57,331 nucleotides of DNA, taken from contig NZ_WBXP01000025.1 in NCBI RefSeq assembly GCF_016415625.1, positions 1-57,331 on the forward strand. The letters are read 5' to 3'. Shown here piece by piece: positions 19,579 to 29,840 of the stretch. The stretch is from Shimwellia pseudoproteus (GTDB taxonomy: Bacteria > Pseudomonadota > Gammaproteobacteria > Enterobacterales > Enterobacteriaceae). Each line of letters starts with the position of its first letter. The first letter of the stretch is position 1. Position numbers and translations under genes: made by a program. The notes under the pieces were generated by a model, which worked only from the letters and a program-made list of their open reading frames with translations, ran no database searches and was not told where the DNA came from.

Positions 19579-19959
19579 GTTTACCTCTGTAATGTGTTTT
19601 ATGGATTCCGGCTTTTCGGAATAACCTGGCGCGGATTATAAAGAGAGACGATGTTATTGACTATCGATCAAGATAACATTTCTTTAAAAAAATACGATAA
19701 CAAGCAACATAAAGACTATACTGCTGTTTTCCCATCCCTGGTGCTGGCTATCGCCCGCGCGAATACCATAACAAACTCCCGGCGCTGGCCCAACGGCCCT
19801 TTTATTTCAATCGGTAAGTAAACCTATCCCCCGGATACCGGGCGGACGTGATCCAGGCCACTGAATGCCATGATTTGCGCCTTTTCCGCCCGCCAGTAAC
19901 TTGAGAGTCCGGGGAAAAACGCCGACAATTATGCTATTGCTCATGACAAGGAACCCATC
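19579..19959. other. Intergenic region at the ndk-sseA junction where pbpC and yfhM are missing
   Basis: 381 bases with the divergent promoters of ndk (minus) and sseA (plus). In E. coli pbpC and the large yfhM gene lie here. No coding remnant of either can be read in any frame. Confidence 0.5.
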
Positions 19960-20805
19960 ATGTCTACCACGTTCTTCGTTGCCGGTGACTGGCTGGCCGA
20001 CCATATTGACGATCCGCATATTCAAATCCTCGATGCCCGTATGGCGCAACCCACCCAACATGACCGCGATATCAAGGCCGAATACCTTGCGGGCCACATT
20101 CCCGGAGCGCGTCTGTTTGATATTGAGGCCCTGTCAGATGGCACCTCGCCCCTGCCCCATATGATGCCGCGCCCGGAGAGCTTTGCCGTCGCCATGCGGG
20201 AACTGGGGATCGCCAGCCAGAAGCATCTGGTTATTTATGATGATGGTAATCTGTTTTCCGCCCCCCGGGCCTGGTGGATGCTGAAATGCGTCGGGGTGGA
20301 AAATGTCTCAATCCTCGCCGGGGGCATGGCGGACTGGCTGCGGGAAGATCTCGCGCTGGAAAGCGGTGAGCCGCAGCCCCTGGAAGGGGATTTTGAAGTG
20401 AAATTTACCCCTGGGGCTATCCGCCGCCTGCCGGAGGTGCTGGTCGCCAGCCACGAAGGCAGTGTCCAGTTAGTGGATGCCCGCCCGGCGGCGCGCTTTA
20501 ACGCCGAAGCCGATGAGCCCCGCCCCGGATTGCGCCGTGGTCATATTCCCGGGGCCCGTAATGTGCCGTGGACTGAACTGGTGGAGAACGGCCAGTTAAA
20601 AACCACCGACGATCTGACGTTTATCTTCTCCAGCCACGGTGTGCGTCTAAACCAGCCGATTATCGTCAGCTGTGGATCTGGCGTGACTGCCGCCGTACTG
20701 GCGCTGGCGCTGGCCACCATCGGTATTGATGATGTGGCGCTTTATGACGGTTCCTGGAGTGAATGGGGGGCCCGGGACGATTTGCCCATCGAACCCCGCC
20801 CCTGA
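19960..20805 (+). CDS. sseA: 3-mercaptopyruvate sulfurtransferase
   Basis: SseA transfers sulfur from 3-mercaptopyruvate to thiols or cyanide. The 281 residues contain two rhodanese domains; the second has the active loop C-G-S-G-V-T-A with Cys238, the loop typical of mercaptopyruvate sulfurtransferases. RPAARFNAEADEPRPGLRRGHIPGA is well conserved. ATG 19960 follows AAGGAA. It converges with sseB. Confidence 0.96.
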   Translation: MSTTFFVAGDWLADHIDDPHIQILDARMAQPTQHDRDIKAEYLAGHIPGARLFDIEALSDGTSPLPHMMPRPESFAVAMRELGIASQKHLVIYDDGNLFSAPRAWWMLKCVGVENVSILAGGMADWLREDLALESGEPQPLEGDFEVKFTPGAIRRLPEVLVASHEGSVQLVDARPAARFNAEADEPRPGLRRGHIPGARNVPWTELVENGQLKTTDDLTFIFSSHGVRLNQPIIVSCGSGVTAAVLALALATIGIDDVALYDGSWSEWGARDDLPIEPRP

Positions 20806-20814
20806 GCGGTGGTA

Positions 20815-20840
20815 CTGTCTGGCCGGAAGCGGCCAGACAG
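20815..20840. terminator. Hairpin between convergent sseA and sseB
   Basis: CTGTCTGGCC and GGCCAGACAG form a perfect ten-pair stem with a six-base loop. It fills almost the whole 38-base gap between the two stop codons. No U-run follows on either strand, so any termination would be unusual; it may block read-through or stabilise both 3' ends. Confidence 0.55.
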
Positions 20841-20843
20841 GCG

Positions 20844-21608
20844 CTACAGAATACGTCCGGTTTTATAATCCCGCAAAAAACTGCCCCAGCGGCGCTCATA
20901 AAACGGCGTCAGATGAGCCTGCATAAAATGGCTGATCCCCGGCTCACCTTCAACGATTTCGCAGATATCCACCGGCGCATCCCCGGGTAACACGTCGGTT
21001 GCCACACTCCCGGTAGCCTGAATCACCGCCTCAGCGTCGCCGGCTATTTCAAGCCCGATCAGCAAATTCGCCTCGCTATCTTGCGGGGCTTTCACCCTTG
21101 ATAACCACGCGCGTTTCACGGTCTTGAGAGAGGTAAACAGCACCGTCAGTGAATCCACCAGCGCGGCGGGGGGCTCAGTGACTTCTGACAGCAGCAGTTC
21201 GCTCTGCCCTTCCATAACCGACTGCTGGCTCAGCGGATCCCCGGTGTTCCCCAGCAAATGGCGGATTTCGCTGGGGGTGAACTCTTTGCCCACCGGCAGC
21301 CTGGCATTGAGGAACAGCGTCTCACCGGCGGTGATATCAAACAGCGTGGTGGCCGGCATCATCACCCAGGATTGTTCACCGCTGGCCGCCTGGGCCAGCG
21401 CCTGCTGAGAGCTGAAAAAAGGGATAACATCACTGCCGTTATCCCGCTCCCAGTGCTCCAGCTCAAGGCTGTGCGGATCATCCCCGTCCTGGCGCCCGGG
21501 TACCCAGACAGTGGCGCCGAGTAACGCACGGAAAAATGCCGGCCGGTGGGCGGGTTCTGTGGCGGCCTGCGCCAGCAGATCGTCAAGGGTTAGTTGCTTG
21601 TCTGACAT
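20844..21608 (-). CDS. sseB: SseB family protein (enhanced serine sensitivity)
   Basis: Homologue of E. coli SseB, whose overproduction alters serine sensitivity; the molecular function is unknown. The 254 residues begin MSDKQLTLDDLLAQAATEPAHRPAFFR and end FYERRWGSFLRDYKTGRIL, both matching the family. An upstream in-frame ATG (21662) is rejected because AGGAAC precedes the one at 21606-21608. Cytosolic, no membrane segment. It follows pepB. Confidence 0.93.
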   Translation of the reverse strand: MSDKQLTLDDLLAQAATEPAHRPAFFRALLGATVWVPGRQDGDDPHSLELEHWERDNGSDVIPFFSSQQALAQAASGEQSWVMMPATTLFDITAGETLFLNARLPVGKEFTPSEIRHLLGNTGDPLSQQSVMEGQSELLLSEVTEPPAALVDSLTVLFTSLKTVKRAWLSRVKAPQDSEANLLIGLEIAGDAEAVIQATGSVATDVLPGDAPVDICEIVEGEPGISHFMQAHLTPFYERRWGSFLRDYKTGRIL

Positions 21609-21701
21609 GGTTGTTCCTGAAAATACGCCATACGGTATATCAATCGGAGCGCCCCCTGACACTGAGCCAGAGGGCGATACTGCCTTTGCCCAGTGCGCCG
21701 C

Positions 21702-22988
21702 TTAGCGGGTGAGCAGATTGGCCAGGGTGCGTACCCCCAGCCCGGTGGCCCCGGCAGACCACTGTTCTACCGCCCCTTTGCGGTAGGTGGCAGAGCAGTC
21801 GATATGCAGCCAGCCCTGGCGGTAATTTTCCACAAAGTGGGACAGGAAACCGGCGGCAGTGCTGGCCCCCGCAGGGAATGACGCATTAGACGTATTGTTC
21901 AGCTCCGCAAAGTTGGACGGCAACTGGTGGCGGTGGAACTCTGCCAGCGGCAAACGCCAGAACGGCTCATTTTCCGCACTGGCGCTTTCCAGTAAGCGGC
22001 CCGCCAGCGCATCATCAAAGCTGAACAGCGCGTGGTAATCGTTACCCAACGCGGTTTTGGCGGCACCGGTCAGGGTGGCGCAGTCGATCAGCAGTTCCGG
22101 GTGCTGGGCAGAGGCATCGATAAGCCCGTCCGCCAGGACCAGGCGGCCTTCGGCGTCGGTATTCATCACTTCGACATTTTTACCGTTACGGTAGCGGATA
22201 ATATCCCCCAGTTTAAAGGCATTGCCGCTCACCAGGTTGTCCGCACAGCACAGGTACAGTTTGACCCGTTTGTTCAGCCCGCGGGTAATGGCAAATGCCA
22301 GCGCGCCGGTCACCAGCGCAGCGCCGCCCATGTCGGACTTCATCGAGTCCATAAACGCGCTTTGTTTCAGGCTGTAGCCGCCGGAATCAAACGTAATCCC
22401 TTTGCCTACCAGGCAGGCGAAAACCGGGGCCTGCGGGTTGCCGGTGGGGTTGTAATCCAGGGCCAGCAATACCGGCGAACGATCCGATCCGCGCCCTACC
22501 GTATGGAGGCCCATATAGTTTTGCTCGCGCAGATCTTCACCTTTAGTGATCCGGTAGCTGACGTGCTCGCCGCCCGCACTGCAGAGCAGGTCCACCGCGC
22601 GCTGGGCCAGTTGCTCCGGCCCGAGCTCCTCAGCCGGGGCGTTGATCACATCACGCACCCAGTCAATGATGGTCAGGCGGTTATCCAGCTCCTGCTGCTG
22701 TGCATCATCCAGCGCCGCCCACTCAACGCGGCGGCTGCCTTTTGGCCCGCGATAGCCCTGCCAGAAGGCCCAGCTTTTATCGACATCCCAGCCTTCCCCG
22801 GCCAGTTGAACGTGTTTCAGCCCCTGGCCATCCAGCTTACGCCCGGCGCGCTGGATAAGCCCCAGGTCATCGTTGCCGGTCAGGTGCAGGGTCACACCGT
22901 CATTATTAATGCTGTAAATCGCTTTCTCTCCCCAGCGGGCATCGGCAGGCTCGGTGCTGAGGGTAATTTTCATCGCGTCGGTTGTCAT
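21702..22988 (-). CDS. pepB: Peptidase B (M17 leucyl aminopeptidase family)
   Basis: A cytosolic metallo-aminopeptidase that completes protein and peptide breakdown. The 428 residues include the M17 signature N-T-D-A-E-G-R-L and the metal ligands in [13 protein letters not shown] and [12 protein letters not shown]. One residue longer than E. coli PepB. It lies beyond the isc operon terminator and upstream of sseB. Confidence 0.97.
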   Translation of the reverse strand: MTTDAMKITLSTEPADARWGEKAIYSINNDGVTLHLTGNDDLGLIQRAGRKLDGQGLKHVQLAGEGWDVDKSWAFWQGYRGPKGSRRVEWAALDDAQQQELDNRLTIIDWVRDVINAPAEELGPEQLAQRAVDLLCSAGGEHVSYRITKGEDLREQNYMGLHTVGRGSDRSPVLLALDYNPTGNPQAPVFACLVGKGITFDSGGYSLKQSAFMDSMKSDMGGAALVTGALAFAITRGLNKRVKLYLCCADNLVSGNAFKLGDIIRYRNGKNVEVMNTDAEGRLVLADGLIDASAQHPELLIDCATLTGAAKTALGNDYHALFSFDDALAGRLLESASAENEPFWRLPLAEFHRHQLPSNFAELNNTSNASFPAGASTAAGFLSHFVENYRQGWLHIDCSATYRKGAVEQWSAGATGLGVRTLANLLTR

Positions 22989-23025
22989 TGTTGTTTCCTT
23001 ATCGTCACCGTGACAGATGAGACAA

Positions 23026-23050
23026 AAAGGCTGCCCGCAGGCAGCCTTTT
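23026..23050 (-). terminator. isc operon terminator
   Basis: On the minus strand AAGGCTGCCTGCGGGCAGCCTT is followed by TTTG. It sits directly after iscX and before pepB, so it closes the iscRSUA-hscBA-fdx-iscX transcript. Confidence 0.85.
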
Positions 23051-23053
23051 CCG

Positions 23054-23254
23054 TTAGTCAGCTTCATCAAGCCATACCAGAAGAATGGCTTCAAGAATTT
23101 TCTCGTTAGAGGCGTTCGGATCGTCGTCAAATTCTTCCAGTTCACAGATCCACTGGTGCATATCTGTGAAGCGTACTGATTTTGGATCGGTATCCGGGTA
23201 CGCATCGTAAAGCGCTTCGCCGATGTCGCGGCTGTCGGTCCATTTTAGTCCCAT
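23054..23254 (-). CDS. iscX: Fe-S assembly protein IscX
   Basis: A small acidic protein that binds IscS and modulates iron-sulfur assembly, possibly as a frataxin-like iron adaptor. The 66 residues (starting [20 protein letters not shown]) match E. coli closely and in length. Last gene of the isc operon, 26 bases after fdx. Confidence 0.96.
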   Translation of the reverse strand: MGLKWTDSRDIGEALYDAYPDTDPKSVRFTDMHQWICELEEFDDDPNASNEKILEAILLVWLDEAD

Positions 23255-23280
23255 GATTCCTCCGCATTGACGCGCGCGGC

Positions 23281-23616
23281 TTAATGCTCCCGCGCGTGGT
23301 TAATGGTGTAACGCGGGATCTCAACCACCAGATCCTCATCGGCGACTTTGGCCTGACAGCTTAAACGGCTGTCCGGCTCCAGGCCCCAGGCCTTATCCAG
23401 CATGTCGTCTTCGTCTTCGCTGCTTTCCGCCAGGGAGTCAAACCCCTCACGGACGATGCAGTGGCATGTGGTGCAGGCACAGGATTTTTCACAGGCGTGT
23501 TCGATTTCAATACCGTTGCGCAAGGCAACATCGAGGATCGTTTCGCCAGTCTCAGCTTCCAGAACAGCACCATCCGGGCACAGGCCCTGATGAGGCAAAA
23601 ATACAATCTTAGGCAT
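23281..23616 (-). CDS. fdx: [2Fe-2S] ferredoxin of the Isc system
   Basis: Supplies electrons for cluster assembly on IscU. The 111 residues carry the cluster motif [10 protein letters not shown] (adrenodoxin-type spacing) and a fourth Cys in RLSCQAK. Six bases follow hscA, so it is translated in the operon. Confidence 0.97.
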   Translation of the reverse strand: MPKIVFLPHQGLCPDGAVLEAETGETILDVALRNGIEIEHACEKSCACTTCHCIVREGFDSLAESSEDEDDMLDKAWGLEPDSRLSCQAKVADEDLVVEIPRYTINHAREH

Positions 23617-23622
23617 AATAAA

Positions 23623-25473
23623 TTAAACCTCGTCCACAGATTGCCCTTTCAGCGCCTGACGGATTGAGTTATCCATGCGGCGTGCGGCAAATTCCTGGGT
23701 TTGTTTGTCTACGTTTTTAATGGCTTGCTTAATAGATTCGATATCACTACCGTGCATTACCGCGCGCAGCTCAAGCATCACGGTGTCTACGGCCGCCCGC
23801 TCTTCGGCGCTCAGCAGCCCGCCATCGATGGCGAGGGCATTTTCCAGGCTTTCCATTACCCGGGCAGCCTCAACCTGCTGCTCCGCTAACATCCGGGCCT
23901 GAACGTCGTCGTCCGCAAAGGTCATCGACGCCTGGATCATCGCGGCGATCTCCCCTTCGGTAAGACCGTAAGACGGTTTCACCTGAATAGACGCCTCCAC
24001 GCCGGAGGATTTCTCCATGGCGCTGACACTCAGTAAACCATCAGCATCCACCTGGAAGGTTACCCGAATATGCGCTCCGCCGGCAGGCATCGGTGGAATG
24101 CCGCGCAATACAAAGCGTGCCAGGGAACGGCAATCCTGCACCAGTTCGCGCTCACCCTGCATCACGTGGATGGCCATCGCGGTCTGGCCGTCTTTAAAGG
24201 TGGTAAAGTCCTGGGCGCGGGCCACCGGAATGGTGGTATTACGCGGGATAACCTTCTCAACCAGGCCACCCATGGTTTCCAGCCCCAGGGATAGCGGCAG
24301 CACATCCAGCAGCAGCATTTCGCTGTCCGGTTTGTTGCCCACCAGAATATCCGCCTGAACAGCCGCGCCAATGGCCACGACTTTGTCCGGGTCGATGGAG
24401 GTCAGCGGGGTGCGGCCAAAAAATTCCCCCACCCGTTCGCGCACCACCGGCACCCGGGTAGAGCCGCCCACCATCACTACTTCCAGCACCTCGCTGGCAT
24501 CCACGCCGGCATCTTTCAGGGCCCGGCGGCAAGACAGCAGTGTGCGTTTGACCAGTGGTGCAATCAGCGTCGTAAACTGGTCACGGGTGACGGTTCCCTG
24601 CCAGCCCGCAACGTTAATTGCCGCTTCATCGCTGTCGCTAAGGGCGATTTTGGTGGCGATGGCGGTGTCCAGTAACTGGCGCTGCAGGCGATTGTCGTCG
24701 CGATCGCTGATCCCGGCCTGCTCGCGGATCCACTCCGCCAGAAGATGGTCGAAATCATCCCCGCCAAGGGCAGAGTCCCCGCCGGTGGCCAGCACTTCAA
24801 AAATACCCCGGCTCAGGCGCAGCACCGAAATATCAAACGTGCCCCCGCCAAGATCGTAAACCGCAATAACTCCTTCCTGGCCAGAGTCCAGCCCGTAAGC
24901 AATGGCCGCGGCGGTGGGTTCGTTAAGCAGGCGCAAAACGTGCAGGCCCGCCAGACGAGCGGCGTCTTTGGTCCCCTGACGCTGGGCATCATCAAAATAG
25001 GCCGGGACGGTAATCACCACACCGTCCAGCTCGCCGCCCAGACTCTCCCGGGCGCGACCGGCCAGCGTTTGCAAAATATCGGCGGAAATGCGCACCGGGT
25101 TGAGCACACCGGCGGGGGTGTTGATCATCGGCAGGCCATTTTCACTGGCCTGGAATTGGTAAGGTAAGTGTGGATAACGGGCCTGGATATCGGCCAGGGA
25201 GCGGCCCATCAGGCGTTTTACGGAGCTGATGGTATTCGCCGGATCGCCAGCGGCTAAAGCACGCGCTTCCCAGCCGGTTATCCGGCCATCAGCATGGTAG
25301 TTCACGACCGAGGGCAGCAGGTGACGCCCCTCATGGTCCGCCAGGGTTTCGGCTTTGCCGCTGCGGACAGTGGCCACCAGAGAGTTGGTGGTACCCAGAT
25401 CGATACCCGCAGCCAGCTTACGCTGGTGCGGCGCCGCGCTGAGGCCCGGTTCGCTAATTTGTAATAAGGCCAT
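23623..25473 (-). CDS. hscA: Hsp70-type chaperone HscA
   Basis: Specialised Hsp70 that with HscB releases clusters from IscU (recognises its LPPVK motif, present in the IscU here). The 616 residues show the ATPase signatures [22 protein letters not shown] and [12 protein letters not shown], then the substrate-binding domain. Length as in E. coli. Confidence 0.97.
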   Translation of the reverse strand: MALLQISEPGLSAAPHQRKLAAGIDLGTTNSLVATVRSGKAETLADHEGRHLLPSVVNYHADGRITGWEARALAAGDPANTISSVKRLMGRSLADIQARYPHLPYQFQASENGLPMINTPAGVLNPVRISADILQTLAGRARESLGGELDGVVITVPAYFDDAQRQGTKDAARLAGLHVLRLLNEPTAAAIAYGLDSGQEGVIAVYDLGGGTFDISVLRLSRGIFEVLATGGDSALGGDDFDHLLAEWIREQAGISDRDDNRLQRQLLDTAIATKIALSDSDEAAINVAGWQGTVTRDQFTTLIAPLVKRTLLSCRRALKDAGVDASEVLEVVMVGGSTRVPVVRERVGEFFGRTPLTSIDPDKVVAIGAAVQADILVGNKPDSEMLLLDVLPLSLGLETMGGLVEKVIPRNTTIPVARAQDFTTFKDGQTAMAIHVMQGERELVQDCRSLARFVLRGIPPMPAGGAHIRVTFQVDADGLLSVSAMEKSSGVEASIQVKPSYGLTEGEIAAMIQASMTFADDDVQARMLAEQQVEAARVMESLENALAIDGGLLSAEERAAVDTVMLELRAVMHGSDIESIKQAIKNVDKQTQEFAARRMDNSIRQALKGQSVDEV

Positions 25474-25488
25474 GGTTTGCTTCCAGAA

Positions 25489-26004
25489 TCAAAAATCGAG
25501 CAGTTTTTCTTCGAGTTGTTCTATTTGACTGCGCAGTTTATCGAGAAAACGTAATTTACGTACCGTGTCGGCGGCCTGTTCCCACTGCTGGGCGTCCAGC
25601 TCACTCACCATCGTCTGGCTGCGGGATGCCAGCATGCCGTCAACACGCCCGGAGAATGACGCCAGGCGCGATTCATCGCGCTGCTGTTCAATATCATCCA
25701 GCTCTTCGCGTAATTCCAGCTGTTCCATCAAAAAGGCCGTGTCGCGTACAGTGTGCTGTTCAGAAGACAAGTCAAAGCCGTGTAATGACAGCAGATATTC
25801 GGCCCGGGAAAGCGGATGGCGCAGCGTTTGCCAGCCCTGATTGATGGTGGCAGATTGTTGTACCGCGGCCAGTTGCTCAGCCTGCGGGCGGTTGGCGTAT
25901 TTATCCGGATGGAACTGGCGCTGCAGGTCCTGATAACGGGCCGCAAGTTGGTTGGCGTCAAGCTGGTAGCTCTCCGGCAGCCCAAAGAGGGTGAAGTAAT
26001 CCAT
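25489..26004 (-). CDS. hscB: J-domain co-chaperone HscB
   Basis: Delivers IscU to HscA and stimulates its ATPase. The 171 residues have an N-terminal J domain with the H-P-D motif ([12 protein letters not shown]) and a C-terminal helical domain that binds IscU. The start [13 protein letters not shown] matches E. coli exactly; upstream in-frame codons are not used. It follows iscA after a terminator-like hairpin. Confidence 0.96.
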   Translation of the reverse strand: MDYFTLFGLPESYQLDANQLAARYQDLQRQFHPDKYANRPQAEQLAAVQQSATINQGWQTLRHPLSRAEYLLSLHGFDLSSEQHTVRDTAFLMEQLELREELDDIEQQRDESRLASFSGRVDGMLASRSQTMVSELDAQQWEQAADTVRKLRFLDKLRSQIEQLEEKLLDF

Positions 26005-26033
26005 AACAGTCCCGTGGTTAGCAAATATAAAGG

Positions 26034-26068
26034 AAAACCCCACGCGGACACGTGGCCGGTGGGGTTTT
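26034..26068 (-). terminator. Intra-operon terminator-like hairpin between iscA and hscB
   Basis: On the minus strand AAAACCCCAC pairs with GTGGGGTTTT, followed by TTTTCCTTT. It should reduce transcription of hscBA-fdx-iscX relative to iscRSUA. Confidence 0.6.
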
Positions 26069-26081
26069 TATACGGACAGCA

Positions 26082-26405
26082 TTAGACGTTGAAGCTTTCG
26101 CCGCAGCCGCACTCATCTTTTACGTTAGGGTTGGTAAATTTAAACCCTTCGTTAAGGCCTTCTTTTACGAAGTCCAGCTGAGTGCCGTCCAGGAAGCGCA
26201 GGCTTTTGCCGTCGATAACCACTTTGACGCCTTTATCTTCGAAGACCGTGTCATCAGCAGCAGGCTCGTCAACAAACTCCAGCACGTACGCCATACCGGA
26301 ACACCCGGATGTACGCACACCAAGGCGCAGACCAAAACCTTTACCCCGGTTTTCCAGGAAGGTACTTACACGCGCGGCAGCACTGTCGCTAAGGGTAATC
26401 GACAT
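26082..26405 (-). CDS. iscA: A-type iron-sulfur carrier IscA
   Basis: Carries Fe-S clusters or iron to target proteins. The 107 residues have the three conserved cysteines: Cys35 in [10 protein letters not shown] and Cys99/Cys101 in DECGCGESF. Same length as E. coli IscA. 16 bases after iscU. Confidence 0.97.
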   Translation of the reverse strand: MSITLSDSAAARVSTFLENRGKGFGLRLGVRTSGCSGMAYVLEFVDEPAADDTVFEDKGVKVVIDGKSLRFLDGTQLDFVKEGLNEGFKFTNPNVKDECGCGESFNV

Positions 26406-26421
26406 ACAACAACCTCAATAA

Positions 26422-26808
26422 TTATTTCGCTTCACGTTTGCTTTTATAGTCCGCAATGGCGGCTTTAATGGCATCTTCTGCCAGAATTGAGCAGTGGATT
26501 TTTACCGGTGGTAATTCCAGCTCTTCCGCGATATCGGTATTTTTAATCGCTTGCGCTTCGTCCAGCGACTTCCCTTTAACCCATTCGGTCACCAGGGAGC
26601 TGGAGGCAATGGCAGAGCCACAGCCATAGGTTTTGAAGCGGGCGTCTTCAATGATACCTTCATTGTTGACTTTAATCTGCAACTTCATCACGTCGCCGCA
26701 GGCCGGTGCACCGACCATGCCGCTACCGACGTTCTGGTCGCTGTTGTCGAAAGAACCAACGTTACGCGGGTTCTCGTAGTGATCGATGACTTTTTCGCTA
26801 TATGCCAT
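26422..26808 (-). CDS. iscU: Iron-sulfur scaffold IscU
   Basis: Scaffold on which [2Fe-2S] clusters are built from sulfur supplied by IscS. The 128 residues have Cys37 (GAPACGD), Cys63 (YGCGSA) and His105/Cys106 (KIHCSI) as ligands and the LPPVK motif for HscA. Identical in length to E. coli. Confidence 0.98.
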   Translation of the reverse strand: MAYSEKVIDHYENPRNVGSFDNSDQNVGSGMVGAPACGDVMKLQIKVNNEGIIEDARFKTYGCGSAIASSSLVTEWVKGKSLDEAQAIKNTDIAEELELPPVKIHCSILAEDAIKAAIADYKSKREAK

Positions 26809-26835
26809 GGTGAATTCTCCTTATTGCCTTACCGA

Positions 26836-28050
26836 TTAATGATGTGCCCATTCGATGGAGTTCAGATCCACGCCCTGTTTGAACATTTCCCACAGCGGAG
26901 AAAGCTCACGCAGACGTCCAATGGATTTGCGTACCAGGTCGATGGCATAGTCAATTTCTGCTTCGGTAGTAAAACGACCTAAAGAGAAACGGATAGAGCT
27001 GTGAGCCAGTTCGTCATTCAGGCCCAGCGCGCGCAGCACGTAAGACGGCTCAAGGCTGGCAGAAGTACAGGCAGACCCGGAAGACACCGCCAGATCTTTC
27101 AGTGCCATGATCAGGGACTCACCTTCAACGTAGTTGAAGCTGACGTTGAGGATATTCGGTGCGCCGTGTTCCAGATCACCGTTGAGATACACTTCTTCGA
27201 TATCTTTCACGCCGTTCCACAGACGGTCACGCAGGGCAGCCAGGCGCGCCATCTCGGTAGACATTTCTTCTTTGGCAATGCGGTAGGCTTCACCCATGCC
27301 GACAATCTGGTGCACCGGGAGGGTACCAGAACGCATACCGCGCTCATGACCACCGCCGTGCATCTGTGCTTCGATGCGGATACGCGGTTTGCGGCGCACG
27401 TACAGGGCACCGATCCCTTTCGGACCATAAATTTTATGGCCAGAGAAAGACATCAGATCCACTTTCAGGGTGCTCAGATCGATAGGCAGTTTGCCCACGC
27501 TCTGGGTGGCATCGACATGGTACACAATCCCGCGCGCCCGGCACATTTCACCGATGGCGGCGATATCCTGCACGATACCGATTTCATTGTTGACGTGCAT
27601 GATAGAGACTAGGATGGTGTCATCACGCATGGCGGCTTCCAGCACCTGCAGATCGATCAGGCCATTATGCTGCGGGGCCAGGTAGGTAACCTCAAAGCCT
27701 TCGCGCTCCAGCTGACGGCAAGTATCCAGTACCGCTTTATGTTCAGTTTTGCTGGTGATGATGTGCTTGCCCTTCTTCTGGTAGAAGTTAGCCGCACCTT
27801 TGATAGCCAGGTTGTCGGATTCCGTAGCACCGGAGGTAAACACGATTTCACGCGGATCGGCGCCAACCAGCTCAGCAATCTGATTACGGGCGATATCAAC
27901 CGCCTCTTCAGCCTGCCAGCCGTAACGGTGTGAACGGGATGCGGGGTTACCGAATGTCCCATCCATAGTTAAGCACTGCATCATTTTCTCAGCTACGCGC
28001 GGATCGACCGGGGTCGTTGCTGAGTAATCTAAGTAAATCGGTAATTTCAT
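26836..28050 (-). CDS. iscS: Cysteine desulfurase IscS
   Basis: PLP enzyme that removes sulfur from cysteine for Fe-S clusters, thiolated tRNAs and cofactors. The 404 residues have the PLP lysine in S-F-S-G-H-K-I-Y-G and the catalytic Cys328 in S-S-G-S-A-C-T-S-A. Same length as E. coli. It lies 186 bases after iscR. Confidence 0.98.
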   Translation of the reverse strand: MKLPIYLDYSATTPVDPRVAEKMMQCLTMDGTFGNPASRSHRYGWQAEEAVDIARNQIAELVGADPREIVFTSGATESDNLAIKGAANFYQKKGKHIITSKTEHKAVLDTCRQLEREGFEVTYLAPQHNGLIDLQVLEAAMRDDTILVSIMHVNNEIGIVQDIAAIGEMCRARGIVYHVDATQSVGKLPIDLSTLKVDLMSFSGHKIYGPKGIGALYVRRKPRIRIEAQMHGGGHERGMRSGTLPVHQIVGMGEAYRIAKEEMSTEMARLAALRDRLWNGVKDIEEVYLNGDLEHGAPNILNVSFNYVEGESLIMALKDLAVSSGSACTSASLEPSYVLRALGLNDELAHSSIRFSLGRFTTEAEIDYAIDLVRKSIGRLRELSPLWEMFKQGVDLNSIEWAHH

Positions 28051-28178
28051 TGCTCTTTAAGCTCCGTACATCACTCAATGCTGCGGAACCAGGCGGATGG
28101 CAAATACACGCCGAAGCGTTCAGGGATGTTATCTCCCCGCCTGATCCTGAAAATGTATCCTCTTCTTCTGTTATGGGG

Positions 28179-28208
28179 TCCGGCAGGAGGCATAACGCAG
28201 CCTCCTGC
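28179..28208 (-). promoter_or_regulatory. Hairpin in the iscR-iscS intergenic leader
   Basis: On the minus strand GCAGGAGGC and GCCTCCTGC form a perfect nine-pair stem. In E. coli the iscR-iscS gap is where the small RNA RyhB acts and separates iscR from iscSUA mRNA. The stem may stabilise the iscR 3' end in the same way; RyhB pairing here was not tested. Confidence 0.45.
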
Positions 28209-28236
28209 GGCCGAAGGGTGAAGAGGTATTGTTATT

Positions 28237-28725
28237 TTACGCGCGCAGTTTAACGTTAATCGCGTCCTGTGCGCGCGGGGTGCGCTGGGGATCCGCATGC
28301 TGACGATCGGAAACGTCCAGCACTTCCTGGTTATTCACCAGTTCACCCAGAGTAATATTGTTCAGGAACCCGGTCAGGCGATCGCTCAGATCACGCCATA
28401 AGGCGTGAGTCAGGCACTTGTCGCCGCCCTGACATCCGCCTTTACCCTGACAGCGGGTTGCATCAACAGATTCATCAACAGCGCTGATAACTTCCCCAAC
28501 GGCGATATCACCGGCATCTTTGCCCAGTAAATACCCGCCGCCTGGACCACGCACACTGGCCACCAGACCATTTTTGCGCAGACGAGAAAACAGCTGTTCG
28601 AGATAGGAAAGAGAAATCCCCTGGCGTTCAGAAATATCCGCCAGCGGTACCGGACCTGCTTCGGAGTTCAGGGCAACGTCCAGCATTGCGGTTACGGCGT
28701 AGCGCCCTTTTGATGTCAGTCTCAT
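28237..28725 (-). CDS. iscR: Fe-S cluster regulator IscR
   Basis: Rrf2-family transcription factor that senses cluster supply with a [2Fe-2S] group and represses the isc operon. The 162 residues contain the winged helix ([19 protein letters not shown]) and the cluster ligands Cys92, Cys98, Cys104 in [13 protein letters not shown] with His107 following. The C-terminal tail ([19 protein letters not shown]) varies from E. coli. First gene of the isc operon. Confidence 0.97.
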   Translation of the reverse strand: MRLTSKGRYAVTAMLDVALNSEAGPVPLADISERQGISLSYLEQLFSRLRKNGLVASVRGPGGGYLLGKDAGDIAVGEVISAVDESVDATRCQGKGGCQGGDKCLTHALWRDLSDRLTGFLNNITLGELVNNQEVLDVSDRQHADPQRTPRAQDAINVKLRA

Positions 28726-28915
28726 GTCTTACTTAACCTCTAATAGCCCCTCGTGCCGGGGGTTTATTATGTTGTCCCGTTGACTCTGGCTAACGCCTGG
28801 CGCCGCCAGAATAAGTGCAGGTAACTTGTTGTCATGGTTCCGGACAATAGCGGCAACGGCCGCCACGTGAGTGCTCGGGATTGCATATCATTCACATAGC
28901 AGCCGCAAGTCTGAC

Positions 28916-28965
28916 ATTCCTGAGTAAAATGGTCAACTATTTAACCCGGCATTTTACTCAACTAT
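28916..28965 (-). promoter_or_regulatory. Tandem type 1 IscR binding sites and iscR promoter
   Basis: The box at 28916-28940 fits the 25-bp type 1 IscR consensus at 22 of 25 positions by my count; an adjacent box at 28941-28965 fits less well (18 of 25). On the minus strand the first contains TTGACC, a usable -35, with a weak -10 (CAGACT) 17 bases on. This fits autorepression of isc by cluster-loaded IscR. The second box overlaps the trmJ stop codon. Confidence 0.75.
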
Positions 28966-29717
28966 TTTTTCGTATCGTGCTGTTCCCGATTTTCAATAGA
29001 AGCGAGGATGCCGCGCAGGATGTTCAGCTCTGCGCTTTCCGGGCGGGCGCGGGTAAACAGGCGGCGTAATTTACTCATCACCTGGCCTGGGTTACCCGGG
29101 CGCATAAAACCGGTGCCAAGCAATACCTGCTCCAGGTGACCATAAAAACGCTCAAGGTCATCCACCAGCGGATAATGCAGGCCTTCTTCTTTATGTACGG
29201 CGATGTTCGCCGCACTGCCCTGCTCTTGAGCCGCCAGCCACGCCATGCGCACTTCATAAGTAATAACCTGCACCGCCATGGCCAGGTTCAGGGAGCTGTA
29301 TTCCGGGTTTGCGGCAATGGCCACGTGGTAATGGCATTTTTGCAATTCGTCGTTGGTCAGCCCGACACGCTCACGGCCAAAGACCAGCGCTACCGGGGCA
29401 TTAGCCCCTTCAGCAACGCTTTTCAGCCCGCATTCACGGGGATCAAGCATTGGCCAGGGCAAGGTACGGGAGCGTGCGCTGGTACCCACCACCAGGCTGC
29501 ATCCGGAAATCGCTTCATCAAGAGTATCGACAATCTGCGCGTTACCGATGACGTCACTGGCACCGGCGGCCAGGGCGATGGCCTGAGAGTCTGGCTTCAC
29601 CAGCGGATTAACCAGCCACAGGTTAGTTAACCCCATGGTTTTCATGGCGCGGGCCACAGAGCCCATATTGCCGGTATGGGAGGTTTCTACCAGCACAATG
29701 CGAATATTTTCTAGCAT
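28962..29717 (-). CDS. trmJ: tRNA (cytidine/uridine-2'-O-)-methyltransferase TrmJ
   Basis: SPOUT-class enzyme that methylates the ribose of position 32 in several tRNAs. The 251 residues show [21 protein letters not shown] at the N-terminus and the SAM-knot segments [13 protein letters not shown] and [14 protein letters not shown]. Five residues longer than E. coli, mostly in the linker ([17 protein letters not shown]). Divergent from suhB. Confidence 0.96.
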   Translation of the reverse strand: MLENIRIVLVETSHTGNMGSVARAMKTMGLTNLWLVNPLVKPDSQAIALAAGASDVIGNAQIVDTLDEAISGCSLVVGTSARSRTLPWPMLDPRECGLKSVAEGANAPVALVFGRERVGLTNDELQKCHYHVAIAANPEYSSLNLAMAVQVITYEVRMAWLAAQEQGSAANIAVHKEEGLHYPLVDDLERFYGHLEQVLLGTGFMRPGNPGQVMSKLRRLFTRARPESAELNILRGILASIENREQHDTKK

Positions 29718-29840
29718 AGCTCACTACGACGACAGGAATAATATTGCCCGATGATACCATATTCCCAAGACAGAGTCCGAACGCTCTGATATACTCCGCG
29801 CCGATTTCCCCCGTTCTTTAACATCCAGTGAGAGTAACCC

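Noticed and set aside
20806..20843. RyfA small RNA, found near sseA in E. coli
   Set aside because: The sseA-sseB gap is only 38 bases and holds just a hairpin.
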